Of a DNA stretch of 64,000 nt, positions 38,402-50,939 are shown piece after piece. This stretch comes from Paludibacteraceae bacterium. Its GTDB lineage: Bacteria; Bacteroidota; Bacteroidia; Bacteroidales; Paludibacteraceae. The notes below the pieces were generated by a model. That model was not told the origin of the DNA. It did not search any database and saw nothing but the letters and a program-made list of their open reading frames with translations. The position numbers and the translations under genes were made by a program. Numbering within the stretch: position 1 is the first letter of the stretch; the number at the start of each line of letters is the position of its first letter. Where the stretch lies: NCBI GenBank assembly GCA_028694215.1, contig JAQUTW010000003.1:1-64000 (forward strand). The letters are read 5' to 3'.

Positions 38402-40329
38402 GGCTTTACGGTTAGTTGGTTATTTATCATCCGTTCTATATATTGTTGTATGACTGCTTTCATCCATTGTTCATCAGAAACTATATTAACACTATCTTTG
38501 ATGTTATGACGCAACAACTTATCTTCAATAAAATTATAAACTGCAGTTGTGGAGTAACCATCAAAGCGCAGCATTAAACTATCTGTAAACAATTGGTAAA
38601 AACCATTGTTATAATTTATCACTCTATGTGGTACAAGTGTGTCAGTCAAAACATCATTACCAAATGCAAAATACGAATTATCATAATTAAGATAACCCAA
38701 CACCGATGGCAATATATCTGTTTGTGAAGTTGGTACATTGCTCATACCACGCAATTGACTGCCAGGATGATAATAAAAAATCGGAATCTCAAAAGCTCCT
38801 TTATCTGTTGCATATTCTGTCTGTGTGATTGCATTAGTATGATCGGATGTAAAAACAAATAAAGTATTCTCATACCAAGGATAACGTGCCATTTTTTCAA
38901 AAAACAGTCGCAAAGCATTGTCAGAATAACCAATACATTGATGAATAGGGTGCGTTCCTTCCGGAAAACAACCTGCATAACGTTTTGGAACAGCAAACGG
39001 ATGATGCGACGAAGCAGAGAATATCGTTGTAATAAATGGCTGACGAAACGTTCCCATTTTATCCGCAAAAAATTGAAAAAATTCTTCGTCCCAAATAGCC
39101 CACACTCCATCAAAATCCCTATCATTACCATATTCGGTCATACCATAATAATCAGTAAAACCTGCTGCTTTAGCAAAAGCCTCAAAACCCATTGAACCAT
39201 TGGGTGCACCATGAAAGAAAGCGGAATAATAACCTTTGGCATTCAATACATCGGCAATGGAACTAATCTGATTAGTAACGTATGGTGTAAGAATATATGG
39301 TTCAATAAACATAGGAATACTCGACAAAACCGAAGGCATTGCGTCAATAGATTTGCGACCGGCTGCAAAACTGTTTTTAAAAGTACGGCTTTGGCTCAAA
39401 AGAGAATCTAAAAAAGGCGTATAGCCCTGATAAGCTCCGTTATTAATATCATGATTAAAAAAGCCAATATATTCTTTACTGAAACTTTCCATAATAATAA
39501 CAACCACATTTAACGCGCGAAAGGCTGCCATAGGTTGAGGAGAATGAATTGGCGTATAAATTTTAGGTAACTCCTCTTCAGAAAAACAATGCGGACTTTG
39601 ATAAGGTGTTTGATTGATAGTAGAGAAAAAGCAAAACGGTGTATTCAAGACTATGGCATTTTCTATAGGACGATTAACATATTGTGCTGCATTACTAATA
39701 TTTATAGGACGAGTGTAAGCACCAAAACCGCCACGTATGCCAATCACCGTAAAATAAACAGACACCAGCAAAATAACTGTATGTAAAGGATAATAAATAA
39801 CCGATTTAGTATCACTTTTCTCATAATAACGTCGATAGCCAACAAAAAGTAAAACAATGAGGATGATACAAAACAATGTAATGTACCAATATTGAAAAAT
39901 AGATAGTCCAATAATTTTCAAAAGATTGGCATCATGTTGAAATTCAGAAAAAACAGTAACTGTAGTACGACGATTGGTAAATGGGAAATATGCCATATCG
40001 ACACAATTCATCAATAAAAGTACACTATTCACCGAAAGAAAAATTATTCTGACAATGCGTTGATATAGAAGATTCTCACGAACATGAAAAGGCAATAACA
40101 TCAACAGTAAATACAATGAATTACATAACAACAATGCTGACAAATCGAACCGTAAACCACCACGGCACAACATCAACAGATGTGTAAAAGTAACATCAAC
40201 AAATGTGCTGTTATAAATTAGAAAGAAAAACAATCGGCACACCGAAAATAAAGCCATCACTAACAAAAAATTGCAAGCAACGACCACAAATGGTTTATTC
40301 CACAAAAAATTAATATGACTATTTTTCAT
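38398..40329 (-). CDS. LTA synthase / alkaline phosphatase-superfamily membrane sulfatase
   Basis: Five-TM N-terminus; VVIIMESFSKEYIGFFN; SFAAGRKSIDAMPSVLSSIP; FVFTSDHTN. Confidence 0.9.
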   Translation of the reverse strand: MKNSHINFLWNKPFVVVACNFLLVMALFSVCRLFFFLIYNSTFVDVTFTHLLMLCRGGLRFDLSALLLCNSLYLLLMLLPFHVRENLLYQRIVRIIFLSVNSVLLLMNCVDMAYFPFTNRRTTVTVFSEFQHDANLLKIIGLSIFQYWYITLFCIILIVLLFVGYRRYYEKSDTKSVIYYPLHTVILLVSVYFTVIGIRGGFGAYTRPINISNAAQYVNRPIENAIVLNTPFCFFSTINQTPYQSPHCFSEEELPKIYTPIHSPQPMAAFRALNVVVIIMESFSKEYIGFFNHDINNGAYQGYTPFLDSLLSQSRTFKNSFAAGRKSIDAMPSVLSSIPMFIEPYILTPYVTNQISSIADVLNAKGYYSAFFHGAPNGSMGFEAFAKAAGFTDYYGMTEYGNDRDFDGVWAIWDEEFFQFFADKMGTFRQPFITTIFSASSHHPFAVPKRYAGCFPEGTHPIHQCIGYSDNALRLFFEKMARYPWYENTLFVFTSDHTNAITQTEYATDKGAFEIPIFYYHPGSQLRGMSNVPTSQTDILPSVLGYLNYDNSYFAFGNDVLTDTLVPHRVINYNNGFYQLFTDSLMLRFDGYSTTAVYNFIEDKLLRHNIKDSVNIVSDEQWMKAVIQQYIERMINNQLTVKP

Positions 40330-40348
40330 TTACCATAACCGTAATACT

Positions 40349-41260
40349 TTATCTGTATTTTCCCTCATTAAAATCATTCAAAATAGACAAGTAGCTTTCA
40401 TAACGCGACAATGCTATGTCATTTTCTTCAACTGCTTTCAATACTGCACATCCGGGTTCGTGGCGATGTGAACAATTTCCAAATCGACATGCTTTGGATA
40501 TTTTAAAGATATCAGGAAAAAAATGACTAATTTCGTCCTCAGCCATATTTACCATTCCAAATCCTTTGATTCCCGGCGTATCAATAATAAAGGTATCAGT
40601 TGCAACTTCGTACATTTCGGAAAAAGTTGTTGTGTGCATACCTGTAAGATGTGACATTGATATTTCACCTGTTTTAGCTGTACCATCAGGCATTACCTGA
40701 TTGATAATAGTAGATTTTCCTACACCGGAATTACCAGAAAGCAAAGTAACTTTACCGGCTAACTCTTTCTTTAACATGCCCATGCCATCACCACGCGAAG
40801 CCACTATTTGCAAACATTGATAACCTATTTGTTCATATAAAGCAATCAAAGTGCTCAACGTTTTGGTTTCTGCCGCATCTAACAAATCTATTTTATTGAA
40901 AACCAAAACAGTAGGAATACGGTATGCTTCAGCTGTCGCTAAAAAACGGTCAATAAAAATTGTTGAAGTTACCGGATTCTTAATCGTCACTACCAACATT
41001 GCCTGATCAAGATTGGCGGCAATTATATGGAGTTGCTTCGATAGGTTTGTTGGTCGACGTACAATATAATTTTTACGATTGTGAAGTGTTGTAATATAAC
41101 CAGTTTCATCAAAATCGACACGATCGCCAACCGTTACCGGACTCGTACTTTTGATACCTTTAATGCGGAATGTCCCTTTTACTTTGCACACAACTGTTGC
41201 GCCATTATCTGTACGAACGAGATAGTCACTTCCTGTATTTTTAATAATCAAACCGGTCAT
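40349..41260 (-). CDS. rsgA: Ribosome small-subunit-dependent GTPase A
   Basis: [45 protein letters not shown]. Confidence 0.96.
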   Translation of the reverse strand: MTGLIIKNTGSDYLVRTDNGATVVCKVKGTFRIKGIKSTSPVTVGDRVDFDETGYITTLHNRKNYIVRRPTNLSKQLHIIAANLDQAMLVVTIKNPVTSTIFIDRFLATAEAYRIPTVLVFNKIDLLDAAETKTLSTLIALYEQIGYQCLQIVASRGDGMGMLKKELAGKVTLLSGNSGVGKSTIINQVMPDGTAKTGEISMSHLTGMHTTTFSEMYEVATDTFIIDTPGIKGFGMVNMAEDEISHFFPDIFKISKACRFGNCSHRHEPGCAVLKAVEENDIALSRYESYLSILNDFNEGKYR

Positions 41261-41484
41261 AAGAAATCAGTAAACAAACTTTTTCATTTATTTGCAATAT
41301 GCAAAAAGTTTGACAAAGGTAATAATTTTGTAGTATTTTCCGACTAAATAACGCTAAATCTTATTTTTGTAAAGAATTTGATATGAAGTTTATTACCTAT
41401 CCGACAACTTTCTGTTCCCATATTTCAAACTTACAAAATTGTTTTTTTTGCCACATTCTGTTTTATTCTTTAAAGAAATCTGCG

Positions 41485-41492
41485 TATCTTTG
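41485..41492 (+). promoter_or_regulatory. -7 element TATCTTTG upstream of ligA
   Basis: TAnnTTTG 26 nt before the ATG. Confidence 0.5.
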
Positions 41493-41505
41493 TAATTTGA
41501 AATAA

Positions 41506-43509
<2,004 letters not shown>

Positions 43510-43511
43510 AC

Positions 43512-44087
43512 ATGAAATTTCCAAAAAACATAATCAACTTTGCGTTCTCATTATATGCGAAAAAATATCAAAAAACGCATATACGCGAAAAACGTTTCAT
43601 GGACTATAGCCATATAACTTCCATTTTATTATTATTTGAAAGCAATTTATCGGAAAATCACAAAATCATTCATGAAGTTATTAAAGAGTTAAGCCATGAC
43701 AACAAACACGTTACAGCTTATGGCTTTGTGCCAAAAAAACAGGCAATGACACCTTCCACTTTCAATTTTAATATATTGGACTATGAGAAAACCAACTGTC
43801 TGTTACGTCCCGATAAAGTATTATTACAAAATATGTCGGAAACTGAATTTGATTTGGTTATAGACCTTACGACAAGAAGCATCGTTCCTACTGACTATCT
43901 GTTAGTTGTAGCAAATGCTAAATGTAAAGTCGGCAAAAAAAAATCAGACATTGCACAAACCGATTTTATGATTGATTTACCCCAAAAAGAGGTATCAAGC
44001 GATGAAATGATAGACCTTTCTTATAATGAAGAACGCTATTTGTTCGACCAAATAATTTTCTATCTAAAACAAATTACAGCAAAATAA
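43512..44087 (+). CDS. Conserved Bacteroidetes hypothetical protein (DUF6913-like)
   Basis: ORF in the ligA-dapA operon; FDLVIDLTTRSIVPTDYLLVVANAKCKVGKK. Confidence 0.6.
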   Translation: MKFPKNIINFAFSLYAKKYQKTHIREKRFMDYSHITSILLLFESNLSENHKIIHEVIKELSHDNKHVTAYGFVPKKQAMTPSTFNFNILDYEKTNCLLRPDKVLLQNMSETEFDLVIDLTTRSIVPTDYLLVVANAKCKVGKKKSDIAQTDFMIDLPQKEVSSDEMIDLSYNEERYLFDQIIFYLKQITAK

Positions 44088-44102
44088 AAAACGAACTTCA
44101 AT

Positions 44103-44996
44103 ATGCTCAAAAACAAATTAGTCGGAATGGGAGTTGCTCTGATCACTCCCTTCAAAGAAAACGACACCATCGACTACGATGCTTTGCGCCGCCTCATTGA
44201 ATATCAAATAAAAAATGGCACCGATTATTTCGTAGTATTAGGCACAACGGCAGAGACGCCAACTCTTACAGAGGAAGAAAAAGAAGAACTAACCCGTTTT
44301 ATTATAGCTCAAAATAAGGGAAGACTACCGATAGTATTAGGGATTGGAGGCAATAACACACGCAGTGTTGTTGAAAAAATAAAAAATACAGACCTTTCAC
44401 AGGTTGATGCCATACTTTCCGTCGCACCTTACTACAACAAGCCATCGCAAGAAGGTATTTATCAACACTATAAAGCAATAGCAGAATCTACTAAAACACC
44501 GATTATTCTTTATAATGTACCTGGGCGAACAGGTGTCAACATCAGTGCAAGTACAATTTTGCGCCTTGCCAACGAATTTCCTAACATTGTGGCAGTAAAA
44601 GAAGCGTCAGGAAATTTCAAACAAATTGATGACATCATCAAAAACAAGCCTAAAAATTTTATGGTAATTTCCGGCGACGACGGCATTACTTTCCCTCTAA
44701 TCACTTTGGGTGCTGTCGGTGTAATCTCCGTTATCGGAAATGCCTTCCCAAAAGAATTCAGCCGTATGGTGCGTTTAGCAATGCGCGGTGATTTGGAAGG
44801 AGCACGAGAAATTCATTACCGTTTCACTGAACTTATTGAGTTATTGTTTGTTGATGGGAATCCGGCCGGAGTTAAAAGTATGCTTTCCGTAATGGGATTC
44901 ATCGAAAACAAATTACGCCTTCCACTGGTACCAACAACCATAAAGACATTTGAAAAAATGCGTTTTGTACTTAATCAACTTAACACCAAAATTTAG
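44103..44996 (+). CDS. dapA: 4-hydroxy-tetrahydrodipicolinate synthase
   Basis: GTTAETPTLTEEEKEEL; ILYNVPGRTGVNIS; VAVKEASGN. Confidence 0.96.
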   Translation: MLKNKLVGMGVALITPFKENDTIDYDALRRLIEYQIKNGTDYFVVLGTTAETPTLTEEEKEELTRFIIAQNKGRLPIVLGIGGNNTRSVVEKIKNTDLSQVDAILSVAPYYNKPSQEGIYQHYKAIAESTKTPIILYNVPGRTGVNISASTILRLANEFPNIVAVKEASGNFKQIDDIIKNKPKNFMVISGDDGITFPLITLGAVGVISVIGNAFPKEFSRMVRLAMRGDLEGAREIHYRFTELIELLFVDGNPAGVKSMLSVMGFIENKLRLPLVPTTIKTFEKMRFVLNQLNTKI

Positions 44997-45008
44997 TTTT
45001 TCTGTTGA

Positions 45009-47000
45009 ATGAAAAAAAAACTCCTCCTACTTTTACTCTTTCCGTTAACAGTTTGTGCGCAACTCAATACCGATAGGCTGCTTTCCATTGGGCGCAACGC
45101 ACTGTATTTTGAGGATTATGTTCTTTCTATTCAATATTTTAACCAAGTAATTAAGGTAAAACCTTATTTATCAGAGCCTTATTTTTATCGCGCCATTGCT
45201 AAAATAGAATTAGAAGATTATCAGGGAGCTATCGAGGATTTAGACGAAGTTATTGCGCGAAACCCATTTATTCCGATGTCTTATTATGCGCGCAGTTTTG
45301 TAGAAAAACGTTTAGACCTATTTGATGCTGCCGAAAAAGATATCAGCCAAGCATTAAAGTTGAGTCCTGAAAACACTATCTTTGTTATCAACCGTTTGGA
45401 GATTTTAGAAAAACAAGAACGTTATGCCGATGCCGTTGCCGACATCAATTTTCTCATTCGCAAAAATGGTGAAGACGTAAATTTGGAAATGGAAAAAGGA
45501 CGTTTTTTACTACTTATGAAAGATACGATTGGCACGTTGAAGTTATTTCATACATTAGTAAAAAAAGAACCAAAAAATTCTGATGTATGGGGAGCACGCG
45601 CTTTAGTCAGACTTATTACACAAGACAACGTTGGTGCATTAAGTGATTACGACAAAGCTATTTCATTAAGATCAACCAATATAGGAAACTACATCAACAG
45701 AGGTATTTTGCATTACGAAAAGAAAGATTACAGAAACGCATTAGCGGACTATAACAAAGCCGTAGAAATGGATCCGCACAACGAGCAAGCTCTGTTTAAC
45801 CGTGCATTACTACGCTCTGAAGTAGGCGATTGGAACAATGCAATTGAAGATTTAGACAAAATACTCGACAAAAATCCAACTTATTACGAAGCTGTCTATC
45901 AACGTGCCATACTCAACTCGGAAGTCGGCAATATCGAAACAGCTATTAGTGATTTTACAACCATTCTCAAGCGTTACCCAAATTTTGTTCCGGCTTACTA
46001 CGGACGTGCTCAACAATTAGAAAAAAAAGGCAAAAAGAAACAAGCGTTCAACGATATGGAAACTGCTTATCAAATTACAGAACGAGAAAAAAACAAGCCC
46101 AAAAACACGCCTAAAGATGAACCTGACATGCAAATGAAGGTTACACAGAACGAGTCAGTACTAAAAGATCGTTCAAATATTTTTACAGCATCCATCAACA
46201 CCTCCGAACCACCTAAAACAGTTTCCATTCGTGGCTCCGTTCAAGATAGAGATGTCGCAGCAATAAACGAACACAACTTCACACTATCCTACTACCAAAA
46301 AGAAACGGATGTCAAACGTCCCATTCGTTATAATAGAACAGTGGCAAAATTAAATGCCTCCCACTCTATGAGCAGCACTCTAAAATTGGTAAACCAAGAA
46401 ACATCTCTCAACCAAACACTTATAACATTTCATTTTAATACAATCAATCAATTATCAAAAGAGATTGCCGCTAATCCACAAAATGCAGATCTATATTTTG
46501 AACGAGGTCTCAACTATAGTTTGGTTCAAGATTTTATCAATGCCATCGAAGATTTCTCAAAAGCCATTTTGTTTCAATCTAACTACACAGTGTTAGCCTA
46601 TTTTTGTAGAGCCAACGTCAGATACAAAGAGTTGGAGTTTAAAATAAATAATCAGCAAACGAGTAGTTCTTCAAGTGAAAATACGGAACAAGAGAAAGCC
46701 TATTCGTATGACTTTGAAATGATTATGCGCGACTACGACAAAGTTTTAGATTTGGATCCCACATTCAGTTGTGCTTGGTTTAATCGCGCCAATATGCTTT
46801 GTGTACAAAAAGATTTTCAAGTGGCACTTAGCAATTACACTAAAGCCATTGACATAGATAACGATTTTGCCGAAGCCTATTTCAACAGAGGATTGACTTA
46901 CCTCTATTTAGGCGAGATCAACAAAGGCATAGCCGACCTAAGCCGTGCCGGAGAATTGGGTATTTATCAAGCCTATAACCTGCTAAAACGATCAAAATGA
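45009..47000 (+). CDS. Secreted TPR-repeat protein
   Basis: Signal peptide; many TPR units (AIEDLDEVIARNPF, ALADYNKAVEMDPHNEQALFNRALL). Confidence 0.9.
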   Translation: MKKKLLLLLLFPLTVCAQLNTDRLLSIGRNALYFEDYVLSIQYFNQVIKVKPYLSEPYFYRAIAKIELEDYQGAIEDLDEVIARNPFIPMSYYARSFVEKRLDLFDAAEKDISQALKLSPENTIFVINRLEILEKQERYADAVADINFLIRKNGEDVNLEMEKGRFLLLMKDTIGTLKLFHTLVKKEPKNSDVWGARALVRLITQDNVGALSDYDKAISLRSTNIGNYINRGILHYEKKDYRNALADYNKAVEMDPHNEQALFNRALLRSEVGDWNNAIEDLDKILDKNPTYYEAVYQRAILNSEVGNIETAISDFTTILKRYPNFVPAYYGRAQQLEKKGKKKQAFNDMETAYQITEREKNKPKNTPKDEPDMQMKVTQNESVLKDRSNIFTASINTSEPPKTVSIRGSVQDRDVAAINEHNFTLSYYQKETDVKRPIRYNRTVAKLNASHSMSSTLKLVNQETSLNQTLITFHFNTINQLSKEIAANPQNADLYFERGLNYSLVQDFINAIEDFSKAILFQSNYTVLAYFCRANVRYKELEFKINNQQTSSSSSENTEQEKAYSYDFEMIMRDYDKVLDLDPTFSCAWFNRANMLCVQKDFQVALSNYTKAIDIDNDFAEAYFNRGLTYLYLGEINKGIADLSRAGELGIYQAYNLLKRSK

Positions 47001-47566
47001 ATTCTACAATCAGCGAAAAGATAATATTAGGCATCGACCCCGGTTCCAACGTCATGGGATATGGTATTTTAAGAATTTGCGCACATACACCAGAAATGCT
47101 AAAAATGGGTGTTTTAGACCTGCGCAAGACCAAAGACCATTATGTTTCCTTACGCAAAATTTTCAACTTCACATTAGAACTTATAGACCATTACCACCCC
47201 GATGAGATGGCCATAGAGTCACCATTTTGTGGTAAAAATGTGCAATCTATGATAAAATTAGGGCGAGCACAAGGAACAGCTATTACAGCTGCAGTAACAC
47301 GCGATATTCCCATTTTTGAATATGCCCCGCTAAAAATAAAGATGGCAATAACCGGAAACGGGCAAGCCTCCAAAAGCCAGGTAGCTGATATGATGAGACG
47401 TATTTTAACAATAGAAGAAGCCGAAATGCCCTCATTATTAGATGCGACAGACGGTTTGGCTGCAGCTTACTGTCATTTTTTACAAGCAGGAATACCCACC
47501 TCAGGAGGAAAAATTCACGGGTGGAGTAATTTTATACGCAGTCATCCTGAACGAGTCAAAAAATAA
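46997..47566 (+). CDS. ruvC: Crossover junction endodeoxyribonuclease RuvC
   Basis: ILGIDPGSNVMGYGIL; DEMAIESPFCGKNVQSMIKLGRAQG; LLDATDGLAAAYCH. Confidence 0.96.
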   Translation: MNSTISEKIILGIDPGSNVMGYGILRICAHTPEMLKMGVLDLRKTKDHYVSLRKIFNFTLELIDHYHPDEMAIESPFCGKNVQSMIKLGRAQGTAITAAVTRDIPIFEYAPLKIKMAITGNGQASKSQVADMMRRILTIEEAEMPSLLDATDGLAAAYCHFLQAGIPTSGGKIHGWSNFIRSHPERVKK

Positions 47567-47611
47567 GTTTTTGACTTTACACAGAAAAAAAATGAATTTT
47601 TTGTCATAAAC

Positions 47612-47642
47612 TTTGTTCCTCTCATTTTTTTAGCTATTTTTG
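47612..47642 (+). promoter_or_regulatory. gpsA promoter
   Basis: TTTG (47612-47615) - N19 - TATTTTTG (47635-47642). Confidence 0.65.
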
Positions 47643-47742
47643 TGAGTGAAATACAAGATACACTTCCGGCTGATTTCGGAAGTAATTTATTTGTTTAGAT
47701 ATTTGTTTTAAAATCAATTAAATTACAGCTAACAAGCTGAAA

Positions 47743-48768
47743 ATGTTAGACCAAAACAAAAATCAGAATATGGAAGAACAAAAACCTCGAATAGCGGTTA
47801 TGGGTGGAGGAAGTTGGGCTACCGCAATCGCAAAAATCATCCTTAAAAGTGAAAATGATATACTATGGTATATGCGTCGCAAAGATCAAATAGAAGATTT
47901 CAAGCGCGAAAGTCGTAATCCTTCATATTTATCGGGAGTAATATTTGATATCAGTCGCATTACGTTTACCGATAAAATCAACCAAGTGGTTAAAAATGCC
48001 GATATTTTGGTTTTTGCCACACCATCACCATTTTTAAAACAGCATCTCAAAAAATTACGTTCACATTTAGAAACAAAAATCATCGTTTCTGCCATCAAAG
48101 GTATTGTTCCTGACGAGAATATGATAGTATCCGAATATTTTCAGAAAATTTATCATGTTCCATCGGAAAATATTGCCGTTTTAGCCGGGCCATGCCATGC
48201 AGAAGAAGTTGCTTTAGAAAAAAAATCATATTTAACGGTGGCTTGTCAAAATCGAGACAGAGCACGACATATCGCTCATTTGCTCAGCAATAATTTTGTT
48301 AAAACATACACTTCAGACGACGTTGCCGGCATCGAATATTCCTCGGTCATGAAAAATATTTATGCCATAGCGGTTGGTATCTGCCATGGACTCAAATATG
48401 GGGATAATTTTCAAGCAGTACTGTTGTCAAACGCCATTCAGGAAATGAGCCGTTTTTGCAATGCAGTACAACCATTCCATCGCGATTTGCAAGAATCCGT
48501 TTATTTGGGGGATCTTTTAGTAACAGCATATTCGCGATTCAGTCGCAACCGTACATTTGGTACCATGATAGGCAAAGGATATTCCGTAAAAACTGCTCAA
48601 ATGGAAATGGAAATGATAGCAGAAGGGTATTATGGAACAAAATGTATTTATGAAATCAACGAAAATTATCAAGTAACAATGCCCATTTTGGACGCTGTTT
48701 ACCGAATTTTGTACCAACGGGCATCACCGTCAGTAGTCATGCGCTCTTTGGCAGAAAAACTACAATAA
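47743..48768 (+). CDS. gpsA: Glycerol-3-phosphate dehydrogenase [NAD(P)+]
   Basis: VMGGGSWATAIAKII; AGPCHAEEVA; VMKNIYAIAVGI. Alternative ATG at 47770. Confidence 0.95.
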   Translation: MLDQNKNQNMEEQKPRIAVMGGGSWATAIAKIILKSENDILWYMRRKDQIEDFKRESRNPSYLSGVIFDISRITFTDKINQVVKNADILVFATPSPFLKQHLKKLRSHLETKIIVSAIKGIVPDENMIVSEYFQKIYHVPSENIAVLAGPCHAEEVALEKKSYLTVACQNRDRARHIAHLLSNNFVKTYTSDDVAGIEYSSVMKNIYAIAVGICHGLKYGDNFQAVLLSNAIQEMSRFCNAVQPFHRDLQESVYLGDLLVTAYSRFSRNRTFGTMIGKGYSVKTAQMEMEMIAEGYYGTKCIYEINENYQVTMPILDAVYRILYQRASPSVVMRSLAEKLQ

Positions 48769-48795
48769 ACAAATTACTTCAACACAAACTATATC

Positions 48796-50139
48796 ATGAC
48801 AAACATTACTTTATCTATTGAAAAAACGCTTAATATCATATCAAAATCCGATATTGAACACTACAAATTACAAGCAGAAAAATACATCAACGTTTTACAT
48901 GACGGAAGTGGAAAAGGAAATGATTTTTTGGGCTGGCTCAATTTACCGTCAACCATTAGCGAACAAGAGATTGCCGCTATGGAGAAAACTGCCGAACGTT
49001 TAAGAAAACAATGTGAAATAGTAGTTATAATAGGTATTGGAGGAAGTTACCTTGGAGCAAAAGCCATTATAGAAGCCTTATCCAATTCATTTAACTGGTT
49101 ACAAACCAAACGTAAAAATCCAATCATTGTATTTGCAGGTCAAAACATCAGCGAAGATTATCTTTTTGAATTGCAAACATTGCTACAAGATAAAAAATTC
49201 GGTATTGTCTGCATTTCCAAATCCGGAACAACTACAGAACCGGCATTAGCCTTCCGTTTACTAAAAAAGCAGTTGGAAAATCAACAAGGCAAAGCCGCCG
49301 GAAAAGATTTAATTGTCTGTATCACCGACAAATCGCGCGGTGCGCTACGCACATTGACCACACAAGAAGGATATGATACTTATGTTATAGAAGATAATAT
49401 AGGTGGACGATTTTCAGTACTTTCTCCAGTGGGACTACTACCGATTGCCATAGCCGGTTTCAATATTCGTGAGTTGATTAAAGGTGCAATATGTATGCAA
49501 AATGCGTGCGGAAAAGACATTCCGTTTGAACAAAATATTGCTGCTCAATATGCAGCAATACGCAATGCACTTTATCAAAAAGGAAAGAAAATAGAGATTT
49601 TGGTCAATTTCCAGCCAAAGTTGCATTATATGGCCGAATGGTGGAAACAACTTTACGGTGAAAGTGAGGGAAAAGAACATAAAGGAATCTTTCCTGCTTC
49701 TGTTGATTTCACAACCGACTTACATTCTATGGGACAATGGATTCAAGACGGTGAACGTACCATTTTTGAAACAGTTATTTCGGTCAACAAACCAAATGCA
49801 AATGTCATTTTCCCTAAAACCGATGATAATTTGGACGGACTAAATTTTCTTGCAGGAAAACGTGTTGATGAAATTAATAAAATGGCAGAATTGGGTACCA
49901 TGCTCGCTCATGTGGACGGTGGCGTTCCCAATATTAAGATAGAAATGCCGGAACTAAATGAATTTTATCTTGGAGAACTCATCTATTTCTTTGAAAAATC
50001 TTGTGGTATAAGTGGTTACATACTAGAAGTCAATCCTTTTGATCAACCCGGAGTGGAGGCATATAAGAAGAATATGTTTGCTTTGCTTGAAAAACCGGGA
50101 TACGAAGATGCTACCAAAGCCATTAAACAACGTCTATAA
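48796..50139 (+). CDS. pgi: Glucose-6-phosphate isomerase
   Basis: [46 protein letters not shown]. Confidence 0.97.
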   Translation: MTNITLSIEKTLNIISKSDIEHYKLQAEKYINVLHDGSGKGNDFLGWLNLPSTISEQEIAAMEKTAERLRKQCEIVVIIGIGGSYLGAKAIIEALSNSFNWLQTKRKNPIIVFAGQNISEDYLFELQTLLQDKKFGIVCISKSGTTTEPALAFRLLKKQLENQQGKAAGKDLIVCITDKSRGALRTLTTQEGYDTYVIEDNIGGRFSVLSPVGLLPIAIAGFNIRELIKGAICMQNACGKDIPFEQNIAAQYAAIRNALYQKGKKIEILVNFQPKLHYMAEWWKQLYGESEGKEHKGIFPASVDFTTDLHSMGQWIQDGERTIFETVISVNKPNANVIFPKTDDNLDGLNFLAGKRVDEINKMAELGTMLAHVDGGVPNIKIEMPELNEFYLGELIYFFEKSCGISGYILEVNPFDQPGVEAYKKNMFALLEKPGYEDATKAIKQRL

Positions 50140-50149
50140 ATTTATGCTT

Positions 50150-50902
50150 ATGAAGATTGGAATTATTGGCGCGATGCACGAGGAAGTTGAACTTATTATC
50201 GATCAAATACAACAAAAAAAGATATCCGAATTTGGGAATCGTATTTTTTACGAAGGACAATTTTTCGGAATTGATTGCGTAGTAGCTTTCTCGCGCTGGG
50301 GGAAAGTGGCTGCTGCAACTACTGCCACTACCCTGCTCCTGGAATTTAATGTAGATAGAGTCGTTTTTATTGGAATTGCAGGAGCAGTAGTTCCGGAACT
50401 CAATGTCGGTGATATTGTTGTTGGTGAACGGCTTTTTCAACACGATATGGATGCGCGACCATTTTTGCACCGTTACGAAATTCCTCTGACAGGTATAACG
50501 TCTATTCCTACCAACAAAACAGAAATAACTTGGGCTGCTGATGCGGTACATAATTTTCTGAAAAACGAAAAAGAATTCCGTAAAGAACTTTTGGAACACA
50601 ATATAACCAACCCCAAACTGCAAATTGGGGACATTGCAAGTGGCGATTTATTTGTAGCCGGAGCAGAACGTAAAGCCACTATAAATCGTAATTTACCATC
50701 GGTTTTATGTGTGGAAATGGAAGGCGCTGCCGTAGCTCAAGTCTGCTTCGATTTTGGAACGCCAATGGTAATAATACGTACAATTTGTGACACTGCCGAC
50801 GAAAGTAGTGCAGAGAAATTCCCCTATTTTAAAGAACACTTAGCCGCAAAATACGGATTTTATATCCTAAAAGCTATTGCAGAACAATTATTAAACAATT
50901 AA
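50150..50902 (+). CDS. mtnN: 5'-methylthioadenosine/S-adenosylhomocysteine nucleosidase
   Basis: MKIGIIGAMHEEVELI; GIAGAVVPELNVGDIVV; CVEMEGAAVAQVC. ATG 50150 preferred over 50039. Confidence 0.93.
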   Translation: MKIGIIGAMHEEVELIIDQIQQKKISEFGNRIFYEGQFFGIDCVVAFSRWGKVAAATTATTLLLEFNVDRVVFIGIAGAVVPELNVGDIVVGERLFQHDMDARPFLHRYEIPLTGITSIPTNKTEITWAADAVHNFLKNEKEFRKELLEHNITNPKLQIGDIASGDLFVAGAERKATINRNLPSVLCVEMEGAAVAQVCFDFGTPMVIIRTICDTADESSAEKFPYFKEHLAAKYGFYILKAIAEQLLNN

Positions 50903-50939
50903 TCTTATTATTTATTTTAACCAATTTAATTTTTAAACC

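Noticed and set aside
41382-41504. 40-aa ORF after a TATTTTTG box upstream of ligA (MKFITYPTTFCSHISNLQNC...)
   Set aside because: Runs through the ligA promoter and has no terminator or other support; likely chance.
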